Assembly (NCBI GenBank): GCA_005406025.1 | Contig: BGZK01000151.1 | Span: 124,001-188,000 of the forward strand | Reading direction: 5' to 3' | Length of the DNA stretch: 64,000 bases | From: Eumeta japonica | Taxonomy: Eukaryota > Arthropoda > Insecta > Lepidoptera > Psychidae | In this document: piece by piece, positions 62,749-64,000 of the stretch | Position numbering within the stretch: position 1 is the stretch's first letter | How the letters are laid out: the number at the start of each line of letters is the position of its first letter | Program-made: the position numbers and the translations under genes | The notes under the pieces: generated by a model | Database searches by the model: none | What the model saw: only the letters and a program-made list of their open reading frames with translations | Told to the model about the DNA's origin: nothing

Positions 62749-64000
62749 CTGCAAAAAATGTAAACCAACACTACATAAATTTTAATAAAATAAATTCTTA
62801 TACAATAATAAACAGTATTAAATCTTTATCAAATAATGTTTTTAAGACATTTGTAATTAATGATTGATCAACAATATTTCCTATGCAATATCACCATTTT
62901 TATTTGACAATAAAAGACGATTTATGGAACATTACTTAACATTTTTGGTGATGACATACTTTTTATAACAAAATAGAAAATGTTACTTTTATGAATTTCG
63001 ACGCGTCTTGCTGCTTTTGATAGCTTTCCCAAACCTAACTTAATATCGTTTATATACTGAATTTATTATATTATTTTGTATATGGAAATTAATGAGAGCA
63101 TTTCATTCATTTGAAAATTCATGCTAGCAAAATAAAGAGCAAAGAATAGTGGTTCCAAATAAAATATGTGTTGTTAACAAAAAATTCTGATGAACTTAAG
63201 TAGTAGAGAATCCGAAGTAAGATCAATCGCACCATTTGCCAGTCGAATAAAAACCATTATATATTTTATCAAATAAAATTAGAATTATAAAAAAATAATA
63301 TTGTTTCAAATTTCACCGGCGTGTCCGCCAAATAAACCGAACTCCAGTGGAAGAAAGAATATGATGTACACAACATGCAACACCAAGGTTGAGTACCTTT
63401 TCCTGATCCATATTCACTTACAACCGCGTACAAACAGGTAAGTTGATATTAGGAATTGTTCACTGCCGCCAACCAATCGAATTATATATCAATATAAAGC
63501 TATTTTTATCGTGAATTCGGTAATATAGGGTTGATTGAGAAAAGTATGCCACAGATAACGGTTGTGAGGCTCTCAAATTTTAAAGTCGGAGCAAGAAAAT
63601 GTGTAAGACAGGGAACGCGCGTAGTACCGCGTCTAATAGAAGAGGACACAGCACAACAGCTATGCGCCTCCACGCCGTAAAATGTGAGAGTGAGCATGGT
63701 ATAAAACAATGTAACAGAGTAAATAATGCCAGATAACAACATTTTTTTCTGAAAAGAGTTAAAAGGTTTGATTCAATACAATACCACCATGCTGGGAATT
63801 ACTTAAGCAAAAATTTTACGGTAACTTCCGGCGATTCTGATCCTGAATAATATTCATTTTTTATAACTTTTTCAATGTATATAATGTTCAATAAAAAAAA
63901 ACTTATTTTATTACTAAACATGTGTTAATGTATTGTTTTATAAGAATATTTGTCTTTAATTTTTGTTTTAAGGCGTTTCTCTTTAATATACTTTCATATA
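62749..64000. other. sgg intron to the right edge, no exon found
   Basis: The N-terminal kinase exons (glycine loop, VAIKK lysine) are not in this stretch on the minus strand. A reverse-strand open frame at 63506-63742 has repeat-like text (GVEAHSCCAVSSSIRRG), probably from a dispersed repeat. The other sgg intron, 60857-62637, is AT-rich with nothing recognised. Confidence 0.5.

Overview
The window is AT-rich animal DNA, almost certainly from a moth or butterfly (Lepidoptera). The evidence is a set of tRNA-headed SINEs (one carries the lepidopteran signature GAAGGAAAACATCGTAAGG), other repeat families common in moth genomes, piggyBac-type and P-element-type transposase relics, and two conserved insect genes split into many short GT-AG exons. 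No bacterial-style genes, operons, CRISPR arrays or rRNA were seen.

Layout. Positions 301-19732 (minus strand) hold twelve exons of Vps39, a HOPS tethering-complex subunit. The ATG is in the window and the last roughly 60-75 codons lie beyond the left edge. Its long introns carry SINEs, a head-to-head repeat pair, a tRNA-like sequence and a rearranged P-element-type transposase relic. From 19733 to about 25700 is repeat-rich DNA with no gene recognised. From 25718 to 28030 is a dead piggyBac transposase (minus strand) cut by a SINE. From 29086 to 33763 (plus strand) I infer a three-exon gene for a tyrosine-recombinase-fold protein with two N-terminal zinc fingers. Its last 572 codons are open, but four single-base A-run shifts break the zinc-finger part. 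From 33.8 to 47 kb is repeat territory: a C-rich minisatellite, (AT)50, two diverged tandem arrays, palindromes, and a decayed mobile-element-like gene surrounded by copies of a CTAGGGMCTGAT motif. From 49884 to 62748 (minus strand) are the last six coding exons of GSK-3 (shaggy), with a probable long 3' UTR containing strikingly GC-rich patches. The GSK-3 N-terminal exons lie beyond the right edge.

How the genes relate. Vps39 (late endosome/lysosome fusion) and GSK-3 (Wnt, Hedgehog and glycogen signalling) are unrelated housekeeping genes on the same strand, separated by about 30 kb of accessory DNA. The most unusual item is the tyrosine-recombinase gene. Four of the five usual catalytic-core residues align, with exact H-to-Y spacing, and no reverse transcriptase is visible nearby. 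It is either a Crypton-like element or a host gene derived from one.

Limits. All calls come from reading the sequence by eye. Repeat boundaries are approximate, and family names rest on remembered family features, not on a search.
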